From contig CANMBU010000005.1 of assembly GCA_947496175.1 (NCBI GenBank), positions 1 through 64,000 on the forward strand: 64,000 nucleotides of DNA. The letters run 5' to 3'. Below are positions 18,267 through 26,464 of the stretch, in pieces. Both the position numbers and the translations under genes were made by a program. Under the pieces are notes generated by a model. It saw only the letters and a program-made list of their open reading frames with translations. It had not been told where the DNA came from and did no database searches. Within the stretch, counting starts at the first letter, position 1. Each line of letters opens with the position of its first letter. Source of the stretch: an uncultured Roseovarius sp. (lineage in GTDB: Bacteria; Pseudomonadota; Alphaproteobacteria; Rhodobacterales; Rhodobacteraceae).

Positions 18267-19077
18267 AGAGCCCCCGCAGTTTCTCCGCACTGAGGCTTGC
18301 AGCGCGGGCGTCCAGCGGCATGCCCCCATCAGCCAGGCCGAGCACTCGGTCGCCGTATTGAAGCGCGTGGTCAATATTGTGCGAGATAAAGATCACCGTC
18401 ACACCCTCCTGGCGGGCCAAGTGAAAGAACAGGTCCATGACGTCTTCACCTGCCGCTGGGTCCAGCGAAGCGGTTGGTTCATCCGCAATCAGGACCTTCG
18501 GTCGACCAACCAACGCGCGGGCAATGGCGACGCGCTGTGATTGCCCACCCGAAAGCCGGTCCGCCCGGCGGTTTGCCAAATGCGCCAAACCCACTTTCTC
18601 CAATGCTGCCATGGCTGCATCACGCGATGTGGCAGGCGCAAAGCTCTGGCTCCAGTGACTGATGCCCGGCTTTTGGCCCAGCAGCCCTTGCACGACATTC
18701 GACAAAACCGACAGGCGTGGCACCAGATTGTGTTTCTGGCTCACCAGACCCATCTGCGCGCGCATTGCGCGCAGGTTAGCGCTTGAAGCGGTCCGCACAT
18801 CTGTGCCCAAGACGTTGATTGCTCCGGCATCGGCAGGGATCAAACCCATCAGGCATCGCAGCAGCGTCGACTTTCCGGTCCCGTTCGCGCCGACAATCGC
18901 GACGGCTTCACCACGAGACAGACCAAAAGAGACATCTTTGAAGATCGGCGTACCGGCAAAGCTCTTTGCCAGTCCTGTCACACGCAGATCAACAGGCAGA
19001 ACCGGGGCAGATACCTCTGCCCCGGTCTGATCTGGCCGCACGGGTGCGACCAGTGTCTCGACACTCAAATCAGTCAC
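18259..19077 (-). CDS. phnC: Phosphonate ABC transporter ATP-binding protein PhnC
   Basis: Importer ATPase of 272 residues: Walker A GANGTGKST, signature LSGGQSQRVAIAR, Walker B VLIADEPTASLD, H-loop FISHNIDHAL. The frame extends to 19242 but that part lies inside phnD. I chose the GTG at 19077 (TDLSVETLVAPV), which overlaps the phnD stop by 8 bases, as expected for translational coupling. A TTG three codons later is an alternative. Confidence 0.88.
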   Translation of the reverse strand: MTDLSVETLVAPVRPDQTGAEVSAPVLPVDLRVTGLAKSFAGTPIFKDVSFGLSRGEAVAIVGANGTGKSTLLRCLMGLIPADAGAINVLGTDVRTASSANLRAMRAQMGLVSQKHNLVPRLSVLSNVVQGLLGQKPGISHWSQSFAPATSRDAAMAALEKVGLAHLANRRADRLSGGQSQRVAIARALVGRPKVLIADEPTASLDPAAGEDVMDLFFHLARQEGVTVIFISHNIDHALQYGDRVLGLADGGMPLDARAASLSAEKLRGLYD

Positions 19078-19939
19078 CGATGAAATTGTCGAACTGAGGG
19101 TAGCCAGCATTCGAATACATTGAGCGGACATAGTCGTAAGCGCTGTCCTCGATCGAGACGAGGTCCATGCCCACGTACTTGTCGTTCTCTTCATGGGCGG
19201 TGATGCCTGCAATGATGCTGTCCTTGTTGGCCAGGATCGCATCGCGCACTTTCATCGCCGCCTCTTGGGGCACATGTGCGCCAACCATGATCATGTCGTT
19301 CGGCAGATCGCCCGAGCGCGCGATCATCTTGAAGAAACCGTAGGGCAGGTCGGTTTCGGCGTTTCTCACGTTCAGCCAGCTGCCCGCGTTCGAACCCAGA
19401 GCGTCCACGTCACCATTCTTCAACGCTTCATGCGCGATGTTGCGGCTTGTGTGGGTCTTCTCTATGTCGTTGACCGGGTCGAGGCCATAATCCGCGAGAA
19501 CCTGCATCGGGCACAGCATGTTGGAGGTGGAGCCGATGTCGCCGAAGGCCACCTTCTTGCCCTTGAGGTCTGCCACGGTGTTGATGCCGCTGTCGGCGCG
19601 CACAACGATGGCACAGTGATAGTCGGGGCGACCCAGGCCGATGATTGGCGTGGCGTTTGTGAGTTTGTTGATGACCACATATTCTGCGGGGCCAGAGACA
19701 ACAAAATCGACGGTTTCGCCGCGCAGTGCTTCAGCCGCTGCGGTGCGCGAATTCACGGCAAAGAACTCGAATGTGTCTCCGGTGGCCGCCTCAAGCGCCT
19801 CTTTGAAGGGCCCCCACTCCAGCTGAAGGCGTTCCATACCCTCAACATCAGTGACAGCCAGCTTCCAGGTTTCAGCGTGGGCCGCGACAGCGGCAGTGAT
19901 CGCCAGCGCAGCGCCGGCCAGGACAGAACGGATTTTCAT
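19070..19939 (-). CDS. phnD: Phosphonate ABC transporter periplasmic binding protein PhnD
   Basis: A 289-residue solute-binding protein with an N-terminal Sec signal peptide (KIRSVLAGAALAITAAVAA, AHA cleavage site near residue 22) and PhnD-type core (EALRGETVDFVVSGPAEYV; VAFGDIGSTSNMLCPM; GSNAGSWLNVR). Captures phosphonate or a related anion in the periplasm. First gene of the reversed operon; ATG 19939 is preceded by GGGGGAATCACC. The region before it carries a Pho-box-like repeat. Known PhnD-like proteins differ widely in ligand, including phosphite and 2-AEP, so the ligand is open. Confidence 0.9.
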   Translation of the reverse strand: MKIRSVLAGAALAITAAVAAHAETWKLAVTDVEGMERLQLEWGPFKEALEAATGDTFEFFAVNSRTAAAEALRGETVDFVVSGPAEYVVINKLTNATPIIGLGRPDYHCAIVVRADSGINTVADLKGKKVAFGDIGSTSNMLCPMQVLADYGLDPVNDIEKTHTSRNIAHEALKNGDVDALGSNAGSWLNVRNAETDLPYGFFKMIARSGDLPNDMIMVGAHVPQEAAMKVRDAILANKDSIIAGITAHEENDKYVGMDLVSIEDSAYDYVRSMYSNAGYPQFDNFIGD

Positions 19940-19995
19940 GGTGATTCCCCCATTTTGAAATTCGTTCGGATGATTTCTGGGGAATGAAACGTTCA

Positions 19996-20017
19996 GGTGA
20001 CAGGCAGATGACGTTTC
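19996..20017 (-). promoter_or_regulatory. Pho-box-like PhoB site upstream of phnD
   Basis: On the minus strand CGTCATCTGCC is followed directly by TGTCACCTGAA: two 11-base units whose GTCA cores are 11 bases apart, as in the PhoB box (CTGTCATAAAT repeats). The position, ~57-78 bases before the phnD start, and the gene function fit phosphate-starvation control. The AT-rich halves of the units are poorly conserved, so this is a candidate only. Confidence 0.45.
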
Positions 20018-20175
20018 TGTTTCAACTGACGGGCAGCATAGCACCAAATTTCGCGTATGACTTTTTAAATATCGCCTGTCCGGTCTCGCGTTGCATCGCT
20101 TGCCCACAAAGGTTCAGTGCCAGCGCCTCAATTGAACAAAATGAATTAGACCGCTCTTTCATATGTCGTGACACA

Positions 20176-21177
20176 TCATCTGTCTTGAGTCTTCCACATG
20201 CGATACCGCCCCTGCCCCGTGACTTCGCAGATCAAACCGCTTGCCTCCATCCAAGCGAGATTACGCTGAACGGCGGCGCGACTGGCTCCAGTCATCGCCT
20301 CAGCCATTGGGGCGGAGACCAGGGGCCATTGAGAGAAAGCTCTTCGCAAGGCAACCGGCGTGCGGCCAGACAATTGCGCCATGACGTTTTCTGCCTGACC
20401 GGCCCACGCTTCAATATCGTCAAGCGTTCGCATCGCCGTTAGAATTGCGCTGTTCATCCCATCCAACCAGCGTGCCAAGCGTTCGGTTGGCAAACCCGAG
20501 ACACGCAGCCCCCCTGCCCCGCCCATAGCCAGCGGTGCAAAGACGGCGCCGCTTCCGTCGCTGGCCGCGATCCTGGACGCGGTGACGGCGGCTTCGATCT
20601 GGCCGCCGTGCTGTCCGAGGCCGGCCAGGTTCCAGAGATGAAAGCCCATGCAAGCCCGCGTGATTGGGTGGAGCTCGGCTGCTGCAGCCATTACGTCCAA
20701 CCATCCGCCCGCGCGATCTTCGAAACGCTCAGTGCTGTCGTCAATGTTCTCGGGATCGCGGCGATCCAGGAAGGCGGCCAAGTCAGCCTTCGGTCCGGGA
20801 CCGCCTGTCAGCCGCCGAACAGCCCATCCAACCCTTGCCAGCGCATTTGGGTCATCCTGTGCACCCGACAGCCGCATCGATATCCAAAGCGCCAGACGAT
20901 CAGAACTCACCCGATCCGCTGCGAACCAGCTGAGGTCCGCTGCCTCGATAAGTGCGAGGCGATGTCGCCAACCTTCCGGGCCGCGCAGCAGCCTGTCATC
21001 CAGAGCACCCAGGCGTCCAGCCACTCTTGCCAGTCGCGCAGCGTGAACGCCTTCTGCCTTTGCCCAGTCTTCGATGACAGCAGTGTCGGGCGGTTCTGCC
21101 CGTGGTCCGGGAGGCAAATCATCTGGTTCTTCTTCGAATGGTTCCGGCAGAAACCAGTGTCGCATTTTCTTCACCAT
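20176..21177 (-). CDS. DUF1612/HTH-domain protein
   Basis: 333 residues. The central part (GWRHRLALIEAADLSWFAAD; later DDPNALARVGWAVRRLTGG) and a C-terminal winged helix (PMAEAMTGASRAAVQRNLAW, MEASGLICEVTGQGRYRMW) match my memory of the DUF1612 family found on alphaproteobacterial plasmids and in transposon-linked clusters. Function unknown; DNA binding through the C-terminal helix-turn-helix is likely. It is divergent from tniA, only ~150 bases away, so it may regulate the transposon genes. The gene before phnD is separated from it by 236 bases with no other ORF. Confidence 0.6.
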   Translation of the reverse strand: MVKKMRHWFLPEPFEEEPDDLPPGPRAEPPDTAVIEDWAKAEGVHAARLARVAGRLGALDDRLLRGPEGWRHRLALIEAADLSWFAADRVSSDRLALWISMRLSGAQDDPNALARVGWAVRRLTGGPGPKADLAAFLDRRDPENIDDSTERFEDRAGGWLDVMAAAAELHPITRACMGFHLWNLAGLGQHGGQIEAAVTASRIAASDGSGAVFAPLAMGGAGGLRVSGLPTERLARWLDGMNSAILTAMRTLDDIEAWAGQAENVMAQLSGRTPVALRRAFSQWPLVSAPMAEAMTGASRAAVQRNLAWMEASGLICEVTGQGRYRMWKTQDR

Positions 21178-21274
21178 TTCAGCGCATGATTATTACGTGA
21201 TTTCTGGAAGATACCGCGATATCGCACACCATTTTTCAGCTAAGGGCTTCAATTTTGGTTCCCTATTTCAGCAA
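21174..21274. repeat. Three imperfect repeats CC(A/T)..TTTCAGC before tniA
   Basis: CCATTTCAGC (21174), CCATTTTTCAGC (21229) and CCTATTTCAGC (21262) occur within 100 bases in the gap between DUF1612 and tniA. Tn7/Tn5053-type elements have several short transposase-binding repeats at each end, so this may be the left end of the transposon. I could not find the matching terminal inverted repeat or a target-site duplication. Confidence 0.3.
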
Positions 21275-21325
21275 CAGGCCGCCCTGTTGGCGCACGGCCG
21301 AGCCGGTCTCGAAAGCGTCATATCG

Positions 21326-22960
21326 ATGACGTCCGGCGGAGGGTATGCTTCGGATGAAGCGTGGACCAAGGCAACGCGTATCGCGCGTGAGCTGGACCGA
21401 GTTCTTGACGGAGCGGCGCCCGTGCGTGAGGCCGTGGTGCGCGCGGCATCCGAGCTGCGGCTCTCGACACGCCAAGTCTACAACTATCTGGCGCGGTATC
21501 GGGAAGAGCGCAGGGTATCGTCCCTGCTGCCGCGAACGAGTGGAACAAGGAAACCAAGGATCAGCCCCGCGGTCGAGAGCATCATTGCGATGACCCTGCG
21601 GGAGATGTGGCTGCGCCCTGAGCAGCCGGACCTTACACCAATCGTTGAAGAGATCCGCGCTCGCTGCGCAGAGGAAGGGCACACTCCGCCCGCCTATGTC
21701 ACTGTCGCCCGGCGCATTCCCACCCTGTTCGCCCCGGAAGAAATTGCCCGTCGCCGCCTGTCAGATGGTAAACACCTGCACCGGCTGAAGGCGCGACCGG
21801 GCTACATCCGGGCTAACCACGCGCTCGACGTTGTCCAGATCGATCACACGCCGGCAGACATCCAGTTTGTCGAGGTGATTGATGACCACGGTGTCTTCGT
21901 CGGGCGGCCCTACCTGACCATCGCTGCAGATGTGGCCACGAGCGCGATCATCGGCTTCTGCCTGACCCTCGAGCGGCCGTCACGACTGTCTGTCGCGCTT
22001 TGTCTGGCGCACGCGATGTGCTGCAAGATTGACTGGCTGGCAGAACGCGGCATCGATCATGCCTGGCCGATGCATGGTCGCCCGAAGCAGATCGTCGTCG
22101 ATTCCGCCAAGGAATTCCAAAGCAGCACCTTCAGCAGAGGATGCGCGGACTATGGCATCGCCATACGCATGCGGAACAAGGGCACCGTGCATCGGGGCGG
22201 AGTCGTGGAACGCCTGCTTGGGAAAGTGAACACCGCGCTACGCGCCTTGCCCGGCAAGACGGGGCGTTCCATCGCGGATCGGGGCGACTATGCCTCGGAA
22301 GCGCGGGCACGGCTCAGCTTCGCGGATCTTGAACGCTGCATCGCGCTCGCGATCATCGACCACAACCTGAGCCAGAATGCGCGCAGGCTGACCGTTCCGG
22401 CGAAAGAGTGGGAAGATCGGTTCCAGCCGAAGGACCGACCGATCGATGCACCTGTCGATGTGCTGCTCAATTTCCTGCCACGCAAGACGCGGAAGATTTC
22501 ACCTCAGGGCATCAGTCTCTTCGCCATCGACTATTTCGAGCCCTGGCTTGGCCCGCTGGTTGCGCGTCGTGACCGGCTGGAGCCGCTCGATCTGTGCTAT
22601 GATCCTCGCGACATCAGCCATGTCTACGTCAAGGATCCGGATACGCAGGCCTGGCGGCCGGTCAGGCGACGGGACGGACTGGCCGAGCCGATCACGCTTT
22701 GGCAGCACCAGGCGGATCGACAGCAGCGGCGTGAAATCCAGCGGCGCCCTGTGCAGGAGGCATCAGCCATCCGACGCGAAATCGCAGCCACTGCTGCCGC
22801 CGCCAAAACCCCCAAAAGCCGGTTGAAGGAGATGACCCGCGCCCGGCATGCCACCGAGGCAAAGAAGCCTTATGCCGACTTCGCCGCGCCTTCCGTCCCG
22901 ACCCAAGAAAAGCTCGACCCGGATCGCCCTCGGCGGGTCTTCCCTGTCGAGGATTGGTAG
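21326..22960 (+). CDS. tniA: TniA/TnsB-like DDE transposase
   Basis: A 544-residue transposase of the Tn5053/Tn402-Tn7 TnsB class. An N-terminal HTH (ELRLSTRQVYNYLARYREER) precedes the integrase core, with catalytic residues Asp173 (VVQIDHTP), Asp259 (IVVDSAKEF) and Glu295 (GGVVERLLGK), i.e. a D-35-E spacing. The Mu-type C-terminal barrel and a lysine/arginine-rich tail follow, ending in VEDW like TniA of Tn5053 (IEEW). ATG 21326 aligns with the TniA N-terminus (DEAWTKATRIA); the frame is open further upstream but there translates intergenic DNA. First of three overlapping tni genes. Confidence 0.9.
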   Translation: MTSGGGYASDEAWTKATRIARELDRVLDGAAPVREAVVRAASELRLSTRQVYNYLARYREERRVSSLLPRTSGTRKPRISPAVESIIAMTLREMWLRPEQPDLTPIVEEIRARCAEEGHTPPAYVTVARRIPTLFAPEEIARRRLSDGKHLHRLKARPGYIRANHALDVVQIDHTPADIQFVEVIDDHGVFVGRPYLTIAADVATSAIIGFCLTLERPSRLSVALCLAHAMCCKIDWLAERGIDHAWPMHGRPKQIVVDSAKEFQSSTFSRGCADYGIAIRMRNKGTVHRGGVVERLLGKVNTALRALPGKTGRSIADRGDYASEARARLSFADLERCIALAIIDHNLSQNARRLTVPAKEWEDRFQPKDRPIDAPVDVLLNFLPRKTRKISPQGISLFAIDYFEPWLGPLVARRDRLEPLDLCYDPRDISHVYVKDPDTQAWRPVRRRDGLAEPITLWQHQADRQQRREIQRRPVQEASAIRREIAATAAAAKTPKSRLKEMTRARHATEAKKPYADFAAPSVPTQEKLDPDRPRRVFPVEDW

Positions 22961-22961
22961 G

Positions 22962-23843
22962 GTGCCGGATCACCTCATGCCCGCCATAATCCCGCTCTTG
23001 CAGGCCGATGACGCAGTGCGGATCGCCCATGTTCGCGCGCCGCGCTGGATCAGCCATCCGGCCGCCGGCGCGGCGCATGACGCGATGCGACTGCTGCTTG
23101 AGCGACCGCCATCGCTGCGCCCACGCGGTTTGCTGCTTGCCGGTCCCTACCATAACGGCAAGACCATGATCGCCGAACGCTTCGCCGTCGAACATCTGCG
23201 TGCCGCCGACCAGCAAAAGGTGTGGGTGATCCAGACCCGGGAAGGTGCAGGGCTGTCGCATTTCTATGCCAGCATCCTGTCCGGATTGCGCGCGCCACAA
23301 GCCGCGGGCTGGCGCAGCCTGTCCCGCGCCGGCGATCAGGTCGATCATCTTCTGGAGCGCCTGAAGCCGCGCCTTTTGATCTTCGACGAGTTCCACAGCG
23401 CATTGCGCGGGCGGCGCCAGGATGTGAAGGCCATCTTCTCGTTCTTGCGGCGGATCGCACGGGTGCATGACATCTCACCCGTCCTTGTCGGCGAAATCGC
23501 GATCTACGATGCGGTGCATGACACCGACGAAATGGGCTCACGTTTCGATACGATCCCCATTCCACGATGGGCGTATGACGAGGAATTCGCGACGCTTCTC
23601 GACAGCCTGGAAGCCAGTCTGCCGCTCGCCGAAGCCTCGGATCTGTCGCGCGAACCCTTGGCGAAGATCCTCCACGATTTGTCGGAGGGGCTGATCGGCG
23701 AGGTTGTCGAGATCGTCACCCGGGCCGCAGTTGCGGCAATCTCGCGCGGTGAGGACCGGATCACGGGCGCAACCCTGTCGGACCTTGGCTATGTGCCTCT
23801 CTCGAGGCGCCGTAATTCCGCTTTGCGTCACGAGATGACATGA
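22962..23843 (+). CDS. tniB: TniB/TnsC-like AAA+ transposition regulator
   Basis: ATPase that would choose the target and activate TniA. Walker A GPYHNGKT and Walker B LLIFDEFH are clear, followed by DEMGSRFDTIPIPRW typical of TniB. The GTG at 22962, one base after the tniA stop, keeps the family motif DHLMPAI; an ATG at 22977 is the alternative. About 293 residues, full length. The stop overlaps tniQ (ATGA). Confidence 0.87.
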   Translation: MPDHLMPAIIPLLQADDAVRIAHVRAPRWISHPAAGAAHDAMRLLLERPPSLRPRGLLLAGPYHNGKTMIAERFAVEHLRAADQQKVWVIQTREGAGLSHFYASILSGLRAPQAAGWRSLSRAGDQVDHLLERLKPRLLIFDEFHSALRGRRQDVKAIFSFLRRIARVHDISPVLVGEIAIYDAVHDTDEMGSRFDTIPIPRWAYDEEFATLLDSLEASLPLAEASDLSREPLAKILHDLSEGLIGEVVEIVTRAAVAAISRGEDRITGATLSDLGYVPLSRRRNSALRHEMT

Positions 23844-24850
23844 GGTTTGGGCCGACCGGGATCTCCGTGACGCCTGCAGAGCGGTATGAAAGTGCGGCGG
23901 GAAACCGTTGGCCCGTGAGCATTATGCCCGCACCAGGTGAACTTCTGTCGAGTTGGCTGCACCGCCTCGCCTACGCAAACGGCATACCTCCGCGCTATTT
24001 TGGTGCGCTTCTCGGAGCGCCAGGTGAGAACTGGTCGGCGCGGCTTGATCGGGCGTTGCCCGATCGCATCCTGCTGGTTTTGGGAGAGCATACCCACAAA
24101 CCCCTGGAAGACATCGCGGCTCTGACGATTGCTCCCGACGCTTTGGCCCGGCTGCGTTTGCCCCTGCGGCCAGGGTCTCAGCAGACCTGCGCACCAAGGA
24201 CGCAGGCGACTTGGCTGCAATTCTGCCCGGCCTGTCTGGCGGAAGACGAAACGCCTTTTTTTCGCCGAGGCTGGAGCTTGGCGACACGCCTTTCTTGCTT
24301 TCGCCACGGCTGCCGACTTCGAGACCGGTGCCCATCCTGCGGACACGGCTTGGCTCCGTTCAGCCAGAAGCGTCTTGTGCCGCATCAGATCTGCGCCTCG
24401 TGCGGCGCGGCGCTCTGCAAACGCACCCGTCCCGCCGCCGCTGGCGCTCGACACCTTGAGCGCCTGATCGACGATCTGCTTCGCCTGCATGCAGCAGGGC
24501 ATCGAATGGCAGAGGGGCGATCACTACCGGACTTGCTTGGATCAGCCTGCTTTCAATTTGGTCGACGGCCAATGTCCATCGCGCGCCTCCCCCATCGGGA
24601 TCGCTATCAGCTGTTTCAGCAATTGGCGGAAGGGCGGTCGACGCCGTTCGGAAAGAGAAGAAGTCCCGCGATCTCTTATTGGAAACGCGTCATTCAGGCT
24701 GCGCCAACTTGGAGCGGTCTGGTCACATCATTCAGCGATGCCGTCCTGCCTCGGCCCAAAGCTGGGCCTTGCCCCACCACCGCTGGCCCGGATTTGGCAG
24801 ATCTCGTTCAAGCGGCCGCGCGGCTTCATCAGACGCGGCAGGCGCTTTGA
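23840..24850 (+). CDS. tniQ: TniQ-family transposition protein
   Basis: 336 residues with the TniQ N-terminus (PGELLSSWLHRLAYANGIPP) and paired zinc-binding cysteines (FCPACLAED; CFRHGCRLRDRCPSCG; ICASCGAALC). TniQ/TnsD-type proteins take part in target-site selection. It overlaps tniB by 4 bases, completing the tniABQ set. It ends 16 bases from the end of scpB, which comes from the other strand. Confidence 0.85.
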   Translation: MRFGPTGISVTPAERYESAAGNRWPVSIMPAPGELLSSWLHRLAYANGIPPRYFGALLGAPGENWSARLDRALPDRILLVLGEHTHKPLEDIAALTIAPDALARLRLPLRPGSQQTCAPRTQATWLQFCPACLAEDETPFFRRGWSLATRLSCFRHGCRLRDRCPSCGHGLAPFSQKRLVPHQICASCGAALCKRTRPAAAGARHLERLIDDLLRLHAAGHRMAEGRSLPDLLGSACFQFGRRPMSIARLPHRDRYQLFQQLAEGRSTPFGKRRSPAISYWKRVIQAAPTWSGLVTSFSDAVLPRPKAGPCPTTAGPDLADLVQAAARLHQTRQAL

Positions 24851-24866
24851 GGGTCCGAGGCGGGTT

Positions 24867-25463
24867 TCAGGCGCGTGCGGCCAACCCGGCGTCATTCAGC
24901 TGTTCAGGTTCTGGCAGGTCGCGCAAGCTCTCCATCCCAAAAGCCGCGAGGAACGCGTCTGTGGTCACGAAGGTATAGGGGGCACCACGACGCGGCGCGC
25001 GCGGCCCAGTTCCGATCAGACCGTGTGCATGCAGCCGCCCGATCAGGTCCCGGCTGATCTCTTTGCCGAAGATATCCTTCAGCCCGTCGCGGGTGATCGG
25101 CTGGTGGTAGGCGATGGCCGCCAAAATCGCGACGTCGAACTCGTTCAGGTCCAGCAACTGGTCCCCTACATCCGCTGCGGCGCGGATCGCAGGCGCGTAA
25201 ACAGGCCGCGTCCGGAACATCCAGCCGCCAGCAACTTGGGTGATCTCGAACGCCCGCCCTTCCAGATCGGCGGCAAGATCCTCGATCAGCAGATCAACCG
25301 AGGCCGCCTGCCCCACTATGCGCGCCAGATCCTCGCGCGGTACAGGCGAGGCAGAGGCAAACAGCACCGCCTCGATCCGGCGCATCCATTCCCGCCAGCG
25401 CAACTCCGGTTGCAGGTCGGATAGTTCGCGGTCAAGCTCGGGTTCGGTGCGATCCTTTGCCAT
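24867..25463 (-). CDS. scpB: ScpB-like protein (SMC-Scp complex subunit family)
   Basis: 198 residues with two winged-helix domains of the ScpB type (IEAVLFASASPVPREDLARI; LNEFDVAILAAIAYHQPITR; GAPYTFVTTDAFLAAFGMESL). Housekeeping ScpB partners SMC/ScpA in chromosome condensation. Here it lies between tniQ and DUF1403 in mobile DNA with no smc or scpA nearby. This copy is probably an accessory paralogue acting with DUF1403 in maintenance of the element, by inference from position. The start lies 2 bases after the DUF1403 stop. Confidence 0.85.
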   Translation of the reverse strand: MAKDRTEPELDRELSDLQPELRWREWMRRIEAVLFASASPVPREDLARIVGQAASVDLLIEDLAADLEGRAFEITQVAGGWMFRTRPVYAPAIRAAADVGDQLLDLNEFDVAILAAIAYHQPITRDGLKDIFGKEISRDLIGRLHAHGLIGTGPRAPRRGAPYTFVTTDAFLAAFGMESLRDLPEPEQLNDAGLAARA

Positions 25464-25465
25464 CG

Positions 25466-26350
25466 CTACACCCCGTAGAGCCGGAAGGTGTCGCGGCCGG
25501 TCAGCTCGCTCACGGCGCCGAGGTCGACAAGCCGGTCACAGAGCCGCCGCGCCGCGCGGTCCGGCAAAGGCAAGGCACTGGGCGCCACGGCGTCCTGCGT
25601 CAGGAATATTTCCACCGCCGCCCTTGCCCCCTTGGCCCGAAGCTTTGGTGCAACCCCTTTCAAAAGCGCAGCCAGACGCGCGAGATCGACAGCCAGACGC
25701 GCGGCCTCGACCGCGGATGCGGTCACTGCGCGATGACAGGCTAGGCGCAAATCGTGGCCCCGCTTGCGCAGGTCGGCGCGTTTCAGGCCGGTAGCGATCA
25801 GAGGCACCAGATGGGTCCAGCCAAGCGCCTGGGCGAGGGCGGCATCCGCGAGGACCAGCGCTGCTTCGTCTGCACGTGGTGCCTCGCGCAGAACGGCTTC
25901 CAGCGCCATCGCGGCACGCGTCACCGGCGCTCCCTTCCCCGTATCGAGCCATGTAGCAATCTGGCCCAACTCCAGGATCGGCAAGGCTCGGCCCAGAGCC
26001 TTGATCGACACCGGCCGCTCCACCGCGCGCCGCCAGGCCAAGCAGGTTTCGCCGGCCGGTCCGGGAAGATCGCCCGGGCGCAGAAGGTGTACGGCGTCGC
26101 GCAGATCTCCTGCCCTCTCGGAACGCCCCGAAAACGCCACGCAAGCTTCGGCCGCCCGCAGCGCCAGCCGCTCCCGCAACAAGGCTTGGGGCACCTCAGC
26201 ATGTCCCAGCACAAGATGCAGATGGTTCAGCGCCGCGCCCGACAAAAACGCAACATCTTCAAGGGTTTCATCGCGCGCGGAGGTGACCCAGGCGGGCATC
26301 CGGGGTAGCGTGTCGAGGGCGCTGATGTGATCCGGTCGGGCAAATGTCAT
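25466..26350 (-). CDS. DUF1403 family protein
   Basis: 294 residues, alpha-helical and rich in Ala/Leu/Arg, with the DUF1403-type centre (RLALRAAEACVAFSGRSERAG; LRDAVHLLRPGDLPGPAG) and a short C-terminal winged-helix-like end (DRAARRLCDRLVDLGAVSEL). Function unknown. First gene of a two-gene operon with scpB, and divergent from the integrase gene with a 114-base gap that holds the lox-like inverted repeat. This pair recurs beside tni genes in alphaproteobacteria as far as I recall. Confidence 0.75.
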   Translation of the reverse strand: MTFARPDHISALDTLPRMPAWVTSARDETLEDVAFLSGAALNHLHLVLGHAEVPQALLRERLALRAAEACVAFSGRSERAGDLRDAVHLLRPGDLPGPAGETCLAWRRAVERPVSIKALGRALPILELGQIATWLDTGKGAPVTRAAMALEAVLREAPRADEAALVLADAALAQALGWTHLVPLIATGLKRADLRKRGHDLRLACHRAVTASAVEAARLAVDLARLAALLKGVAPKLRAKGARAAVEIFLTQDAVAPSALPLPDRAARRLCDRLVDLGAVSELTGRDTFRLYGV

Positions 26351-26424
26351 GCACAGAGCCTACATTGGCACGGCGCTTTCTGCTAGAAAATAGCACACTA
26401 ACCGCCTCATCTTTGCATCTTCAA

Positions 26425-26457
26425 TTACGTCCGATAACCTTGTGTTATCGGACGTAA
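26425..26457. repeat. Perfect 14-base inverted repeat (lox/dif-like) before integrase
   Basis: TTACGTCCGATAAC (26425-26438) and its exact complement GTTATCGGACGTAA (26444-26457) flank CTTGT. Read as 13-base arms with a 7-base centre, this has the layout of a tyrosine-recombinase core site such as loxP. It ends 7 bases before the start codon of the tyrosine recombinase, so it may be the recombinase's own crossover site, an operator, or an mRNA hairpin hiding the start. Confidence 0.6.
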
Positions 26458-26464
26458 AAATGAT

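Noticed and set aside
21158..21176. TGTCGCATTTTCTTCACC resembles the Tn402/Tn5053 terminal repeat start (TGTCGTTTTCAGAAGA)
   Set aside because: The match breaks after 10 bases and the bases encode the N-terminus of the DUF1612 protein, so it is probably coincidence.
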